This document shows, one piece after another, positions 51,594 to 59,704 of a stretch of 64,000 nucleotides of DNA. The stretch is from the NCBI RefSeq assembly GCF_008692605.1, contig NZ_LFCT01000005.1, positions 1 through 64,000 of the forward strand. The letters run 5' to 3'. The position numbers and the translations under genes are program-made. The notes beneath the pieces were generated by a model, which was not told where the DNA came from, made no database searches, and worked only from the letters and a program-made list of their open reading frames with translations. This stretch comes from Sphingobium estronivorans (GTDB lineage: Bacteria; Pseudomonadota; Alphaproteobacteria; Sphingomonadales; Sphingomonadaceae). How positions within the stretch are numbered: position 1 is the stretch's first letter; every line of letters begins with the position of its first letter.

Positions 51594-52448
51594 TTGCCGC
51601 CGCGTGCCGTTTTTCACCGTTTCTGCCATTTAGGTTCCGTCGGTGCGCTGGCGCTGGTCGCGGGGTGTTCCACGCCCGAAAAGGCGCCGCCGACGCCCCC
51701 TCCGCCGGTCGTGAGTACGATCAAGCCGCTGCCCCCCATGGGGGCGGTGGACGGGATGAGCATTCCGGAGGTCGCGAGCGACGGCCAATATCTGACGCCC
51801 AATCGCGGGGTGACGGCCAATACGGCGCTCTGGCATGTGCGCATGGCGCTCAATGTGGCGGCGCTGTCCTGCCATGGCGTCAATGAACCGGCGCGCATCC
51901 AGTATAACCAGATATTGCATGTGCATGAGGCGGCGCTGCGGGAGGCGAATGCGGCGGTCGACCGCAATTATCTGGCCGCCTATGGGACAGGCGGGCTCAA
52001 GGCGCGGGAACTGCTGAACACCGTCGTCTATAATTTCTTCGCCCTGCCGCCGGTGACGAAAAGCTTCTGCCCCGTGGCGATCGAGGTGGGGGCCAAGATC
52101 CTGGCCATGCCGTCCAGCCAGTTGCTGGCTTACGCGCCAGAGGCGCTGACGGCGCTGGAAAAGCCGTTTCAGGAATTTTACGCAGCCTATGCCGATTATC
52201 TGCGGCGGCTGGCCGAATGGCAGTCGCGCTTCGGCGGGACGGTGACGGTGGTGGTGTCGCCCACGCCGCTGCCGCCGCCGCCCATGGCGCCCAGGGAGGT
52301 CGCGTCCGGTTTCGCGCCCAATGCGGCGGCCATGACCCCGCCTTCGGCCCTTCTGCCCAACGCTCCGCAAGCGGGGGCGCCGGTCCGGGTCGAAGTGCCG
52401 ACTTTCCCGCTGACGCCGATGCGGGAAACGTTCATCCCGGCGAAGTAG
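51594..52448 (+). CDS. Predicted lipoprotein of unknown function
   Basis: 284 residues if started at TTG 51594 (AAGGGA upstream). Signal peptide with a lipobox (VGALALVAGCSTPEKAP), so a lipoprotein; proline-rich linker (PPTPPPPVV) follows. The folded part (about 60-210) is helical, with LWHVRMALNVAALSCHG and two cysteines, and the C-terminus is again proline-rich (PTPLPPPPMAPRE). I do not recognise the family. It lies between nitronate monooxygenase and sugE, co-directional. Confidence 0.65.
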   Translation: MPPRAVFHRFCHLGSVGALALVAGCSTPEKAPPTPPPPVVSTIKPLPPMGAVDGMSIPEVASDGQYLTPNRGVTANTALWHVRMALNVAALSCHGVNEPARIQYNQILHVHEAALREANAAVDRNYLAAYGTGGLKARELLNTVVYNFFALPPVTKSFCPVAIEVGAKILAMPSSQLLAYAPEALTALEKPFQEFYAAYADYLRRLAEWQSRFGGTVTVVVSPTPLPPPPMAPREVASGFAPNAAAMTPPSALLPNAPQAGAPVRVEVPTFPLTPMRETFIPAK

Positions 52449-52492
52449 GCGGTTGCGAAGGGCGGGCGCCTATCCTATCCCGCTCACCAAGC

Positions 52493-52560
52493 GAGGCCAC
52501 GTCCTCCCCCCTTGCGGGTTTCAAGTCCGGGACGGCCCGGCTCTCTTGCAAAGGAGGGCC
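52493..52560 (+). promoter_or_regulatory. Guanidine-II-like riboswitch leader of sugE
   Basis: Just upstream of the guanidinium-exporter gene is CCGGG-ACGG-CCCGG (52527-52540), a 5-pair stem with an ACGR tetraloop, the hallmark of mini-ykkC (guanidine-II) hairpins. A second, upstream hairpin is expected: GAGG-CCACGT-CCTC (52493-52506) is a poorer match with ACG in its loop. Its 3' arm TCCTCC (52502-52507) is complementary to the ribosome site GGAGGG (52553-52558). Hence guanidine binding could free the ribosome site. Only one canonical hairpin is present, so this is a candidate. Confidence 0.5.
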
Positions 52561-52562
52561 GC

Positions 52563-52877
52563 ATGGCCTGGGTCTATCTGATTATCGCCGGTTTGCTCGA
52601 AATCGTCTGGGCTTTTGCGATGAAGCAGTCGCAGGGCTTTTCGCGGCTGACGCCGACGCTTGTCACTCTGGTCGCGATGATCGGCAGTTTCGCGCTGTTG
52701 TCGCTGTCGATGAAGAGCCTGCCGCTGGGCACCGCCTACACGATCTGGACCGGCATCGGCGCAGTGGGCGCGTTTCTGGTCGGCATTGCCTTTCTGGGCG
52801 AGGCTGCGACGGCCATGCGCCTGCTCGCCGCCATGATGATCCTGGGCGGGCTGGTCCTTATGAAGCTGTCGAGCTGA
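52563..52877 (+). CDS. sugE: SMR-family guanidinium exporter SugE/Gdx
   Basis: 104 residues, four helices. MAWVYLIIAGLLEIVWAFAM carries the essential Glu13; TPTLVTLVAMIGSFALLSLS, SLPLGTAYTIWTGIGAVGAF and the GGLVLMKLSS end match the SugE/Gdx subgroup (not EmrE), which exports guanidinium with protons. ATG 52563 follows AAGGAGGG. Its 3' end overlaps the convergent HxlR gene by 20 bases. Confidence 0.9.
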   Translation: MAWVYLIIAGLLEIVWAFAMKQSQGFSRLTPTLVTLVAMIGSFALLSLSMKSLPLGTAYTIWTGIGAVGAFLVGIAFLGEAATAMRLLAAMMILGGLVLMKLSS

Positions 52878-53532
52878 CGGTCGAGGGCGCCTTGGGAGGC
52901 AGGGGAAAGAGGCGGACGAAACGCTCCGCCAAGGCCCGGTCCCCCTCGACCCGCAGCGCATCGGCGACAGCCTCGAACGGCGCGCCGCCATAGACCATAG
53001 CGGCCAGTGCATTCTGGTCGCCGGACAGGATGACGTCCGCGCCGGCCGCTTCGCCGCGATCGGCGGTGAAGTCGCCATGCTTCAGGATCAGGCGGAATTC
53101 TTCCTCCCCGAAGCGCAGGCCGATGGTGGCGTCCATATCTCCGATCCGGCTGCGGTCGATCATCGTGCGCAGCGACAGGATCACCGACACATTGCTCATC
53201 GGCATGCCCGGCTCCATCGTTGGCGAACGGCAAGCCCAACGGCCCAGGACCCGGAACAATATTTCCGACTCGAGGCCCCAGTCCGTCAGCTCGTAAATCT
53301 GGCTGGCGGCGGGCGGGGGCAGGCGGCGGCGGATGAGGATGCTGGCGGCTTCCAGTTCCTCCAGCCGCTGGGTCAGCACATTGGCGCTGATTCCGGGCAG
53401 GCTGGCGCGCAGATCGGTGAAGCGCTTGGGGCCGAGCATCAATTCCCGCATGATCGGCATCGCCCACCGATCCCCGATCAGATCCAGCGCATGGGCGACG
53501 GCGCAGCCATCCTGATAAGCCCGTTTCTTCAC
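52858..53532 (-). CDS. HxlR-family transcriptional regulator with C-terminal domain
   Basis: 224 residues. Winged helix of the HxlR type (about 8-100): CAVAHALDLIGDRWAMPIMR, ELMLGPKRFTDLRASLPGIS, NVLTQRLEELEAASIL. The extra C-terminal part (about 125-215; LRFGEEEFRLILKHGDF, DVILSGDQNALAAMVYGGAP) resembles an SCP2-like lipid-binding fold, perhaps for ligand sensing. Divergent from the VOC/DUF1428 cluster, with an inverted repeat between, so it probably controls that cluster. Confidence 0.82.
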   Translation of the reverse strand: MKKRAYQDGCAVAHALDLIGDRWAMPIMRELMLGPKRFTDLRASLPGISANVLTQRLEELEAASILIRRRLPPPAASQIYELTDWGLESEILFRVLGRWACRSPTMEPGMPMSNVSVILSLRTMIDRSRIGDMDATIGLRFGEEEFRLILKHGDFTADRGEAAGADVILSGDQNALAAMVYGGAPFEAVADALRVEGDRALAERFVRLFPLPPKAPSTVSSTAS

Positions 53533-53572
53533 TTTGGCTGAGTCCTTGGTTATCTTTTCTAACTTAACTGTT

Positions 53573-53588
53573 GTAGAAGATAATCTAC
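53573..53588. promoter_or_regulatory. Candidate HxlR operator
   Basis: GTAGA-AGATAA-TCTAC, a perfect 5-base inverted repeat in the AT-rich divergent region, 41 bases upstream of the HxlR start and 84 bases before the first VOC gene. Confidence 0.4.
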
Positions 53589-53671
53589 CAGTGCATAAAG
53601 TTCAAGTCGGTGAGTCGGCCAAGGACAGTCTTGCACGACCGCCGGACCAGATAATCCCGAGGAGATGTGCG

Positions 53672-54112
53672 ATGTCGAATGCCCCTACTCCGAAGATGAT
53701 TTTCGTGAACCTGCCGGTGCGGGACCTGCCGGCCTCCATCGCCTTTTACGAGGCGGTAGGCGCGGTCAGGAACAAGGATTTCGCCGATGACAGCGCCCAG
53801 ATGCTGAGTTTTTCCGAAAGCATCCATGTCATGCTGCTGACGCATGAGCGGTTCACCGGTTTCACGCCGCGCAAGATTCCCGACGCGCATGCAACCGCCC
53901 AGGTGCTGCTGGCGTTGAGCGAAGCGAGCCGGGCGGAGGTCGATGCGACGACGGAAAGGGCACTGGCCGCGGGTGGGACCGAACCCAATCCGCAGCAGGA
54001 CCATGGCTTCATGTATGGCCGCAGCTTTGCCGATCTGGACGGCCACATCTGGGAGGTGACGTGGATGGACGTGGAAGCGGCGCTGGCGGCGAACAAGGAA
54101 GCAGCCGCCTGA
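53672..54112 (+). CDS. VOC-superfamily (glyoxalase-like) protein
   Basis: 146 residues, one VOC unit pair. MIFVNLPVRDLPASIAFYEAVGA opens the fold; SFADLDGHIWEVTWMD closes it, with a glutamate at the usual metal-ligand place. Family members act on small electrophiles or antibiotics; substrate unknown. ATG 53672 with GAGGAG upstream. First of a five-gene run. Confidence 0.8.
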   Translation: MSNAPTPKMIFVNLPVRDLPASIAFYEAVGAVRNKDFADDSAQMLSFSESIHVMLLTHERFTGFTPRKIPDAHATAQVLLALSEASRAEVDATTERALAAGGTEPNPQQDHGFMYGRSFADLDGHIWEVTWMDVEAALAANKEAAA

Positions 54113-54140
54113 AACTGCGCCTTTCATCAGGAGAGATGTC

Positions 54141-54503
54141 ATGAGCTATATGGACGGTTTCGTGATCCCGGTGCCTAAGGGCAATAAGGAAAAATACCGG
54201 GAAGTCGCGGCCTATGCCGCGCCCATCTTCATCGAATATGGCGCGCTGCGGATCGTGGAGTGCTGGGCGAACGATATCAAACCCGGCAAGGTGAATGACT
54301 TCCGCACGGCGGTCATCGCGGAGGAAGGCGAGGAAGTCGTCTTTTCCTGGATCGAGTGGCCCGACAAGGCCACGCGCGACGCGGGCGCGGAAAAGGTGAT
54401 GAAGGACCCACGGATGCAGCCCAAGGAAGGGGAGGAGATGCCCTTTTCCGGCGCGCGGCTGATCTATGGCGGATTTGAGGTTCTGCTCGACGCAAAAGCC
54501 TGA
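54141..54503 (+). CDS. DUF1428 domain protein
   Basis: 120 residues. MSYMDGFVIPVPKGNKEKYRE is the family opening, with GALRIVECWANDIKPG and DPRMQPKEGEEMPFSGARLIYGG conserved. DUF1428 proteins are dimeric alpha-beta barrel proteins of unknown function, often next to VOC and AHSA1 genes as here. Confidence 0.88.
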   Translation: MSYMDGFVIPVPKGNKEKYREVAAYAAPIFIEYGALRIVECWANDIKPGKVNDFRTAVIAEEGEEVVFSWIEWPDKATRDAGAEKVMKDPRMQPKEGEEMPFSGARLIYGGFEVLLDAKA

Positions 54504-54515
54504 AGGAGAGGGACG

Positions 54516-55310
54516 ATGACCGATTTGAACGGCAAATTCTTCTGGTACGAGCTGATGACCAGCGATCCGGCAGCGGCACTCGCCTTTTATGGGGATGTGG
54601 TCGGCTGGACGGCGCAGGCCTTTGGCGGCGGCCATGACTATCAGGTGATTTCCGGCAGCGCCGGGCCGACGGGCGGGATCATGGCGATCCCGGCGGAGGC
54701 CAGGGACTGTGGCATGAAGCCCTGGTGGGGCGGCTATGTGGGGTCGGCCGATGTCGATGCCGATGCGAAGCGGCTGGCCGAGGCCGGCGGTTCCGTGAAG
54801 CGCGCGCCGGAGGATATTCCCGGCGTCGGACGCTTCGCGGTGATGAGCGATCCGGGCGGCGCGGTGTTCATGCTGCTCAAGGGCTCCAGCCCGGAGGGGA
54901 TGGATGCGCCGCCGCCGATGGCGAACGGGCATATCGGCTGGCATGAGCTGTATAGCGGCAATTTCGATGCCGATCTGGCCTTCTATACCTCCCAGTTCGG
55001 CTGGGGGAAGGGTGAGGCCATGGATATGGGGGAAATGGGCAGCTACCAGCTTTTCTCCCAGGACGGATCGACGGACTTCAACGGCATGAGCGGCGGCATG
55101 ATGGCGCGGCCCAAGGAAGTGCCGGTGCCGGTCTGGCTGTTCTACTTCGTCGTGCCGGACATCGATGTCGCGACCGACAAGGTGAGGACGGGCGGCGGAA
55201 CCGTACTCAACGGGCCGGTGCAGGTGCCGGGCGGCGCATGGATCATCCAGGCGAGCGATCCGCAGGGCGCGATGTTCGCCCTGGTGGGCATGCGTGCAGA
55301 CGCGAAATAG
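54516..55310 (+). CDS. Tandem VOC-domain protein
   Basis: 264 residues with two VOC domains (about 5-125 and 130-260). Openings are GKFFWYELMTSDPAAALAFY and HIGWHELYSGNFDADLAFYT; closings are MSDPGGAVFMLLKG and QASDPQGAMFALVGMR. Similar to the CFP-30B/27-kDa antigen type. Substrate unknown. 12 bases after DUF1428. Confidence 0.85.
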   Translation: MTDLNGKFFWYELMTSDPAAALAFYGDVVGWTAQAFGGGHDYQVISGSAGPTGGIMAIPAEARDCGMKPWWGGYVGSADVDADAKRLAEAGGSVKRAPEDIPGVGRFAVMSDPGGAVFMLLKGSSPEGMDAPPPMANGHIGWHELYSGNFDADLAFYTSQFGWGKGEAMDMGEMGSYQLFSQDGSTDFNGMSGGMMARPKEVPVPVWLFYFVVPDIDVATDKVRTGGGTVLNGPVQVPGGAWIIQASDPQGAMFALVGMRADAK

Positions 55311-55321
55311 GGAGAGTTGTC

Positions 55322-55813
55322 ATGTCCAGGATTTCACCCTGCCTATGGTATAATGGGAAGGCCGAGGAAGCCGCGCGCTTCTATGTCTCGATTTTCGGCG
55401 GATCGGTGGATGCCGTCAGCCATTATCCCGAAAATTCGCCGGTGCCTTCGCCCTTCAAGGGGGGCGATGTGCTGGTGGTGGAATTCACCTTGTTCGGCGA
55501 CAGCTATCAAGCGCTGAACGGCGGGCCGGAATTCGGCTTTACCGAGGCCCTGTCGCTGTCCGTATCCTGTCAGGATCAGGCGGAACTCGACCGCTATTTC
55601 GATGCGCTGACCGCCGATGGCGGGTCGCCCGGACCCTGCGGCTGGCTGAAGGACAAATATGGCGTGTCCTGGCAGTTGGTGTCGCAGGAGATCATGGACC
55701 TTTACAAGACCGGCAACGGCCCCGGCATCCAGCGGATGATGGCGGTGATGATGACCATGCAGAAGCTGGATCTGGGCCGGATGAAGGCGGCGTTCGAAGG
55801 AGAGGCGGCATGA
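55322..55813 (+). CDS. PhnB-like VOC protein
   Basis: 163 residues, 3-demethylubiquinone-9 3-methyltransferase-like/PhnB type VOC. SRISPCLWYNGKAEEAARFY, SVDAVSHYPENSPVPSPFKG and GGSPGPCGWLKDKYGVSWQL followed by VSQEIMDL are typical. No catalytic evidence. ATG 55322; it overlaps the AHSA1 gene by 4 bases. Confidence 0.88.
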   Translation: MSRISPCLWYNGKAEEAARFYVSIFGGSVDAVSHYPENSPVPSPFKGGDVLVVEFTLFGDSYQALNGGPEFGFTEALSLSVSCQDQAELDRYFDALTADGGSPGPCGWLKDKYGVSWQLVSQEIMDLYKTGNGPGIQRMMAVMMTMQKLDLGRMKAAFEGEAA

Positions 55814-56266
55814 GCGGCACGGAATTCGAACTGTCCGTGACCTGCCATATCGCCGCCCCGCGCCAGATCGCGTGGAAGGTGTGGACCGACCTCAAGGACG
55901 AATGGTTCTGTCCCAAGCCGTGGCGAGCCGAGGTCATCGAGGAGGATCTGCGACCCGGCGGGCGCAGCGCCGTGCGGATGTTCGGCCCCGATGGCGAGGA
56001 CACCGGCCCGATGGAGGGCGTGATCCTGGAGGTGGTGCCGATGGAGAAGGTGGTGACCACTGACGCCTATGCGTCCGGCTGGGTGCCGCAAACGCCGTTC
56101 ATGACGGCGATCTGGCACTTTGCCGACGAAGGGGAGGGGACGCGCTTTACCGCGACGGCCCGGCACTGGAATGGCGAAGCACAAGGAGATGGGATTCCAT
56201 CCCGGCTGGGATCAGATGGCGGAGCAGTTCAAGGCGCTCTGCGAAATTTCGGCGGCAAGCGCCTAG
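55810..56266 (+). pseudogene. AHSA1/SRPBCC protein, frameshifted
   Basis: The first 119 codons encode an AHSA1-type SRPBCC protein (FELSVTCHIAAPRQIAWKVW, DLRPGGRSAVRMFGPDGED, GEGTRFTATARHW). After ARHW the frame leaves the family, while the +1 frame from 56171 continues correctly with MAKHKEMGFHPGWDQMAEQF to a TAG at 56264-56266. A net loss or gain not divisible by three near 56170 explains this. Read straight through, the product would have an unrelated tail to 56352. It may be a real pseudogene or a sequencing error. Confidence 0.75.
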
Positions 56267-56361
56267 GGCTTTTTACGTTGCCTGCACCGGACACGCAAAA
56301 ACCGCTGGAACCGCGCATATTCGCCTTGGAAAGCGGGGGGGCGATCTGTTAGCGCTTGACC

Positions 56362-58638
56362 ATGTCCAGCACGCCCGCCGCCGCCGCCCGCCAGATCCTC
56401 ACCCGCTTGCAGGAGGTGATGGCCGCGCGAACCAGCGCGCAGGCGAAGCTGAACAAGGTGGTGGAGATTATCGGCGAAGCCCTGTCGAGCGAGGTCTGCT
56501 CCATCTATCTGGTGCGCGAGGGGGTGCTGGAACTGTTTGCGACCCGCGGGCTGAAGCAGGAAGCGGTGCACGTCACCCGCATGGCGATGGGCGAGGGTCT
56601 GGTCGGCATGATCGCCACCAATGTCGAGACGCTGAATCTGGACGAGGCTGCCTCGCACCCCGACTATGCCTATCGCCCCGAAACGGGGGAGGAACTGTTC
56701 CACAGCTTTGCCGGCGTGCCCATCGTACGGCGCGAGCGAGCCATTGGCGTCTTGTGTGTGCAGCATGTGGAACCCCGTCGATATGAGGAGGTCGAGATTG
56801 AAGCGCTCCAGACCGTGGCGATGGTGTTGTCCGAACTGATCGCCAATGCGGAACTGGCCGATGACGGGCCGCTTGACAGCCGGGTGCAGGATACGGGCAG
56901 TTCGGTGCTGCACGGGCTGCAACTTGTCATGGGCATGGCGCGGGGCCATGCGGTCTTCCACCAGCCGCGCGTCCATATCGAACATACCGTGGCCGAGGAT
57001 ACGGAGGCCGAACGGCAGCGCGTCATTTCCGCCTTCACCAAGATGCGCGAGCAGATCGACCGGATGACGGGCGCGGCCGAATTCGGCACGGAAGGCGAGC
57101 ATCAGGAGGTGCTCGAGACCTACAAGATGTTCGCCTATGACGAGGGGTGGATCAGGCGCATCAACGAAGCCATTGACAGCGGCCTGACCGCCGAAGCCGC
57201 CATCGAGCGCGTGCAGCAGCGCACCCGCATGCGCATGCGGCAGATTGACGACCCGCTGCTTCAGGACCGGATGCACGATCTGGAGGATATGGCGAACCGG
57301 CTGCTGCGGATCGTGTCGGGGCAACTCGGGACGGCGGCGCAACTGGGGTTGCGGCAGGATGCGATCCTGATCGCGCGCAATCTGGGGCCGGCGGAGCTGT
57401 TGGAATATGACCGGCGGCGGCTGAAGGGCGTCATTCTCGAAGAGGGATCGCTGACCGCCCATGTCACCATCGTCGCGCGGGCCATGGGCGTGCCGGTTCT
57501 GGGGCGCGTGCGCGACGTTCGCCATCAGGTGAATGAGGGCGACCTGATCCTGATGGACGTGGCCGCCAATAATCTGCTGATCCGCCCGACGCCCGACATG
57601 GAGGAGGCGTTCGAAAACAAGCTGCATGTGACGCAGAAGCGCCGGGCCGAATTCGCGGCGATGCGCGACCTGCCCTCCGTCACCACGGACGGCCAGCGGA
57701 TCGAGCTGATGGTGAATGCGGGACTGCGCGAGGACGCGCAGGCGCTGGATATCGTCGGCGCCGATGGCATCGGCCTGTTCCGCACCGAATTCCAGTTCCT
57801 GGTGTCCGCCACCCTGCCGCAGCGGGAAAAGCAGCAGCGGCTCTATCGCGACGTGCTGGATGCGGCGGGCGACCGGCCCGTCATCTTCCGCACCGTCGAC
57901 ATCGGCGGCGACAAGGCGCTGCCCTATATGAACCGCGACGATGACGAGGAACTGGAGGACAATCCGGCGATGGGCTGGCGCGCCCTGCGGCTGGCGCTCG
58001 ACCGCGACGGGTTGATGAAGGCGCAGGCCCGTGCCTTGCTGGAGGCGGCTGCGGGCAAGGTGCTGCACGTCATGTTCCCGATGGTGTCGGAACCCTGGGA
58101 ATATGAGCAGGCGCGCGCGCTGGTGGAGCATCAGCGGCAATGGCTGGCATCGCAGAAGAAGAAGCTGCCGGTGGCGGTGCGCTATGGTGCGATGCTGGAG
58201 GTGCCGGCGCTGGCCGAGGTGCTGGACCTGTTGCTGCCGCGTCTGGATTTCCTCTCCATCGGCACCAACGACCTGACCCAGTTCCTGTTTGCCGCAGACC
58301 GCGCCCATCCCCGGCTGGCGGAGCGCTATGACTGGCTGAGCATCGCGATCCTGCGTTTTCTGGACCGGGTGGTGCGCGCGTGCGAAGCCTATGAAGTGCC
58401 GGTCGGCGTGTGTGGCGAAATGGGCGGGCGGACGCTGGAGGCGATGGCGCTGGTGGGTCTGGGCGTGCGGCGGCTGTCGATCACGCCGGCCTCGGTCGGG
58501 CCGGTCAAGGCCATGATCCGCTCCATCGATGCAGCGGAATTGCGGGCGCTGATGCGCGAATTGCTGGACAAGGGCGTCACCGATATGCGTTCGGCGCTGA
58601 CCGAATGGGTCGGTGAACGGGGTATCGAATTGAATTAG
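56362..58638 (+). CDS. ptsP: PTS EI-Ntr (phosphoenolpyruvate-protein phosphotransferase PtsP)
   Basis: 758 residues. N-terminal GAF domain about 1-170 (EIIGEALSSEVCSIYLVREG, MGEGLVGMIATNVETLNLDE), then the EI domains: phospho-His367 in GSLTAHVTIVARAMGVPVLG, IGLFRTEFQFL, DIGGDKALPYM, FLSIGTNDLTQFLFAADRAHP and the catalytic Cys in GVCGEMGGRTLEAM. It transfers phosphate from PEP to HPr (36.0 kb). The GAF domain likely senses glutamine or nitrogen state. ATG 56362. Confidence 0.94.
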   Translation: MSSTPAAAARQILTRLQEVMAARTSAQAKLNKVVEIIGEALSSEVCSIYLVREGVLELFATRGLKQEAVHVTRMAMGEGLVGMIATNVETLNLDEAASHPDYAYRPETGEELFHSFAGVPIVRRERAIGVLCVQHVEPRRYEEVEIEALQTVAMVLSELIANAELADDGPLDSRVQDTGSSVLHGLQLVMGMARGHAVFHQPRVHIEHTVAEDTEAERQRVISAFTKMREQIDRMTGAAEFGTEGEHQEVLETYKMFAYDEGWIRRINEAIDSGLTAEAAIERVQQRTRMRMRQIDDPLLQDRMHDLEDMANRLLRIVSGQLGTAAQLGLRQDAILIARNLGPAELLEYDRRRLKGVILEEGSLTAHVTIVARAMGVPVLGRVRDVRHQVNEGDLILMDVAANNLLIRPTPDMEEAFENKLHVTQKRRAEFAAMRDLPSVTTDGQRIELMVNAGLREDAQALDIVGADGIGLFRTEFQFLVSATLPQREKQQRLYRDVLDAAGDRPVIFRTVDIGGDKALPYMNRDDDEELEDNPAMGWRALRLALDRDGLMKAQARALLEAAAGKVLHVMFPMVSEPWEYEQARALVEHQRQWLASQKKKLPVAVRYGAMLEVPALAEVLDLLLPRLDFLSIGTNDLTQFLFAADRAHPRLAERYDWLSIAILRFLDRVVRACEAYEVPVGVCGEMGGRTLEAMALVGLGVRRLSITPASVGPVKAMIRSIDAAELRALMRELLDKGVTDMRSALTEWVGERGIELN

Positions 58639-58718
58639 CGGCATGGATGCGCGCTTTTCCGCCCGAATGGGCGGCAAGCGGCGTTGACAATCCCCGTCCC
58701 GGAATGAGACAGAGCAGC

Positions 58719-59588
58719 ATGGCAGAAGAAGTCGAACAGGAACCCGGGGTCGCGGCGCCGGAACGGCTGGGTACTCCGGGCGCGCGGCTGCGCGCGGCGC
58801 GGGAGGCGCAGGGGCTGTCGATCCAGGATGTGGCGACCCGCACGCGCATTGCCCAGCGGCAGTTGGAGGCGATTGAGCGCGACGATTATGCCGCTTTGCC
58901 GGGCATCCCCTATGCAGTCGGTTTCGCCCGCGCCTATGCCCGCGCCATCGACGTGGACGAGGTGGGGATCGCCGCCGATGTGCGCAACGCCGTCCATAAT
59001 TCCGATCTGGGCGCGAACCGGTATGAGGCGTTCGAGCCGGCCGATCCGGCGCGGGTGCCTTCGCGCATGCTGGCCTGGACGGCGGCGGCCATCGTCGTGG
59101 TCCTGGTGGCAGGCTTCGCGATCTGGCGGACGCAGGTGATGACTCCGCCGACGACCGACGAAATCGCGGCGCAACAGACGGCGCCCACGCCTGCTGCGGC
59201 CAAGCCCGCCGCGGGCGCACCTGTCGCGCCGGTGGTGCAGACGGTGGTGTTCACCGCCAATGACGATGTGTGGCTGCGCATCTATGACGAGGCGGGCGAG
59301 CGGTTGAAGGACGGCCTGATGAAGAAGGGGGACAGCTTCACCCTGCCGGCCAATGCGCGCAATCCCATGATCCTGACGGGCCGTCCGCAGGCCCTGACCG
59401 TGACGGTCGGTGGCAAGGCCATCGCACCGCTGGGTCCGCCGGACCGCACCATATCGGATGTGCCGGTCAATGCCGAAGCGCTGCTCGCCCGCGCCGCGCC
59501 CGCGCCTCAGGCGGGGGCGACGCCCGCCACGCCCGCTGCCGCGTCGGCGCCGGTCGTTCAGGCTCCCATGCCTGCCGCCGGCAACTGA
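58719..59588 (+). CDS. RodZ-like helix-turn-helix membrane protein
   Basis: 289 residues. Cytoplasmic HTH_25 domain (about 20-85; GARLRAAREAQGLSIQDVAT, LEAIERDDYAALPGIPYAVG), one membrane helix (AAAIVVVLVAGFAIW, about 127-141), and a periplasmic DUF4115 part (VVFTANDDVWLRIYDEAGER, MKKGDSFTLPANAR). RodZ links MreB to the wall in rod-shaped cells. Possible promoter TTGACA at 58684. ATG 58719 chosen (58704 also possible). Confidence 0.82.
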   Translation: MAEEVEQEPGVAAPERLGTPGARLRAAREAQGLSIQDVATRTRIAQRQLEAIERDDYAALPGIPYAVGFARAYARAIDVDEVGIAADVRNAVHNSDLGANRYEAFEPADPARVPSRMLAWTAAAIVVVLVAGFAIWRTQVMTPPTTDEIAAQQTAPTPAAAKPAAGAPVAPVVQTVVFTANDDVWLRIYDEAGERLKDGLMKKGDSFTLPANARNPMILTGRPQALTVTVGGKAIAPLGPPDRTISDVPVNAEALLARAAPAPQAGATPATPAAASAPVVQAPMPAAGN

Positions 59589-59704
59589 CACGGTACTGAC
59601 AGCGGCAAGGGGGGACGCTTCGACGCCGGGCCGTCAACGTCCCGCTTTACCGCGCGAAATCTCGCCCTATGGTTAAGGGCGAATATCTAAAGTCGGGGAT
59701 TATC

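Noticed and set aside
56263-59220. Minus-strand open frame of 985 codons opposite ptsP
   Set aside because: Antisense shadow of ptsP and the RodZ-like gene. The plus-strand genes have intact motifs; the antisense product has none.
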